Source: Beijerinckiaceae bacterium (GTDB lineage Bacteria > Pseudomonadota > Alphaproteobacteria > Rhizobiales > Beijerinckiaceae). From it: DNA of 14,134 nt. The notes beneath the pieces are model-generated. The model did not search any database, was not told where the DNA came from, and saw only the letters and a program-made list of their open reading frames with translations. This document shows, piece after piece, positions 13,027-14,134 of the stretch (position 1 is the first letter of the stretch; each line of letters begins with the position of its first letter). Where the stretch lies: the NCBI GenBank assembly GCA_947458675.1, contig CANHAW010000011.1, positions 1-14,134 of the forward strand, read 5' to 3'. Made by a program: the position numbers and the translations under genes.

Positions 13027-14081
13027 TGGACGATTTCCCGCGCTCGCTGCACGAGCTCGGGCGGCGAGGCGAATATTTTCTCGATCAAAGCCTGCACTTG
13101 CTCGCCGGTGCGCGGATCGAGTTCAAGTTTGAGCTTTTCAATATCGGCCAGGAAACGCGGATCCTTGAATGTATCGTCAAAAGCACGGCGCAGTGCTGTC
13201 ACCCGCTCTTGCGGCACATTGGGCGGCGCGACAAAGGGGCGTCCGAACTCAAGCTGGGCAAAGATCAATTCGCCAACAATGCGATCTGCCGGGTTTTTGA
13301 GAAAGTCCCAGATTTCAGGGACGTTCAATTTCTTCAGCTCGGGATCTGCACTCATTCCAATCTGCACGAGAACTTTCACCTTGCCTTCATTGTAAGAAGG
13401 AATCTGCCGCGGGAGATCGGCAAATTCCAAACCGCAAATGCCTTCAAGCTCGCCACGCTCAAAAGCAATAATAGTGTCGGGCGTTCCATTATAGCCGGAG
13501 ACGATCTTGAATTTTGTCTTGAGCAGATTGTTGATGTAGCGCGGCATGTCGCCAATGGCCGAACCGCGTGCGGAGGCACCGACAATCAATTCCTTCGTAA
13601 AGACTTCGGAAAAATCCTTGACCTTGGCATCGGTGCGGGCAATGCACGTGGCTCCATTGGCCGTACTGGCGCTCGCGAGCCATTGGAATTTACGTGAATC
13701 GAAATGGGCTTTTTCAACTTCGCCCAGCAGCGGCTCCATCACCGCACCGCGCATGATCGTGCCGATAACCGTGCCGTCTTTCGGCGCCTGAATATAGAGA
13801 TGTCTCGCCGCAACGACGCTGCCCGCACCTGGCATATTCTTGACCACGATACCCGGTGTGCCGGGAATATGTGTGGCCAGATGACGGGTGAGCGCACGCG
13901 CATAGGCATCATAAGTGCCGCCCGCGCTGGCTCCGACAATCATTTCCACCGTCTTGCCGCGATAAAAAGCAGCGACATCCTGCGCGTGGGCCGCTGGCGC
14001 AAATCCCAAACCGAGCGCGAAGGCGCATCCCGCCAGCAGCCGAGGCAAGAACGGGTTCAATATTTCAAGCTTGGCGGACAT
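13023..14081 (-). CDS. Second Bug/TctC-type tripartite tricarboxylate transporter receptor
   Basis: This 352-residue protein is a periplasmic Bug/TctC-family receptor for an organic acid. A long signal peptide ends at AHA (31-33) before Gln34. The mature protein then shows YRGKTVEMIVGASAGGTYD, NMPGAGSVVAARH and PKDGTVIG, parallel to the first receptor of this window but clearly diverged. GGGAGGGG precedes the ATG at 14079-14081. Its stop overlaps the start of the binding-fold protein by ATGA, so it leads a three-gene operon with that protein and the second hydrolase. As with the other receptor, the TctA and TctB membrane subunits are not in the window. Its promoter probably lies in or beyond the last 53 bases, where a short CCTCG/CGAGG hairpin (14115-14128) is all I see. 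Confidence 0.93.
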   Translation of the reverse strand: MSAKLEILNPFLPRLLAGCAFALGLGFAPAAHAQDVAAFYRGKTVEMIVGASAGGTYDAYARALTRHLATHIPGTPGIVVKNMPGAGSVVAARHLYIQAPKDGTVIGTIMRGAVMEPLLGEVEKAHFDSRKFQWLASASTANGATCIARTDAKVKDFSEVFTKELIVGASARGSAIGDMPRYINNLLKTKFKIVSGYNGTPDTIIAFERGELEGICGLEFADLPRQIPSYNEGKVKVLVQIGMSADPELKKLNVPEIWDFLKNPADRIVGELIFAQLEFGRPFVAPPNVPQERVTALRRAFDDTFKDPRFLADIEKLKLELDPRTGEQVQALIEKIFASPPELVQRAREIVQ

Positions 14082-14134
14082 GTCCCCTCCCGAAATGTTT
14101 TGTTTTTTTACGTCCCTCGCTGCCGAGGTCCGGA

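Noticed and set aside
14115..14128. CCTCG/CGAGG hairpin at the right edge as a terminator
   Set aside because: The stem is only five bases, and the homopolymer run next to it is on the wrong side to act as a U-tract for the minus strand.
1..14134. tRNA, rRNA, CRISPR, insertion sequence or prophage
   Set aside because: No regularly spaced direct repeats, transposase or integrase motifs, or tRNA-like stretches were recognised; almost all bases are in the genes listed.

Overview
The window looks like chromosomal DNA of an alphaproteobacterium, probably of the Hyphomicrobiales type. This rests on gene style only: an H-NOX/c-di-GMP pair, several Bug-type solute receptors, Shine-Dalgarno-led operons and moderately high GC. 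No rRNA, tRNA, CRISPR array, transposase or phage gene was found. The genus cannot be named from the sequence.

Left part (1-5159). A partial FkbM-family methyltransferase runs off the left edge on the minus strand. Divergent to it is a two-gene operon: a stand-alone H-NOX heme sensor and a GAF-GGDEF-EAL protein that overlap by ATGA. The H-NOX has the heme ligand H102 and the Y131/S133/R135 motif at canonical positions. It has no distal tyrosine, so it should be an NO sensor that controls c-di-GMP turnover by its partner. Next come an unrecognised two-span membrane protein with a KLP pentapeptide repeat, a hairpin between convergent genes, and a small exported protein of unknown function.

Right part (5211-14081). 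This is a catabolic-looking cluster. One minus-strand operon encodes a Bug/TctC-type receptor, an 879-residue aconitase-family hydratase with a TTG start, and an alpha/beta hydrolase; the small exported protein may be its last gene. Divergent from it, across a 177-bp control region with several inverted repeats, is an isocitrate lyase/PEP mutase-family lyase. Convergent with the lyase is a second minus-strand operon: another Bug receptor, an NMT1/SsuA-like binding-fold protein with no signal peptide, and an alpha/beta hydrolase resembling 2,6-dihydroxypseudooxynicotine hydrolase.

The arrangement suggests a degradation route: periplasmic capture of an organic acid, hydrolytic cleavage, hydration or isomerisation on an Fe-S cluster, then aldol-type cleavage by the lyase to central metabolites. 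The aconitase carries Cys where the family has a substrate-binding Arg, and the lyase departs from PrpB in its pocket. The substrate is therefore probably not citrate or methylcitrate. The best analogy is the dimethylmaleate hydratase/dimethylmalate lyase pair of nicotinate fermentation, but that link is inference. No TctA/TctB or ABC permease genes and no dedicated regulator lie inside the window.
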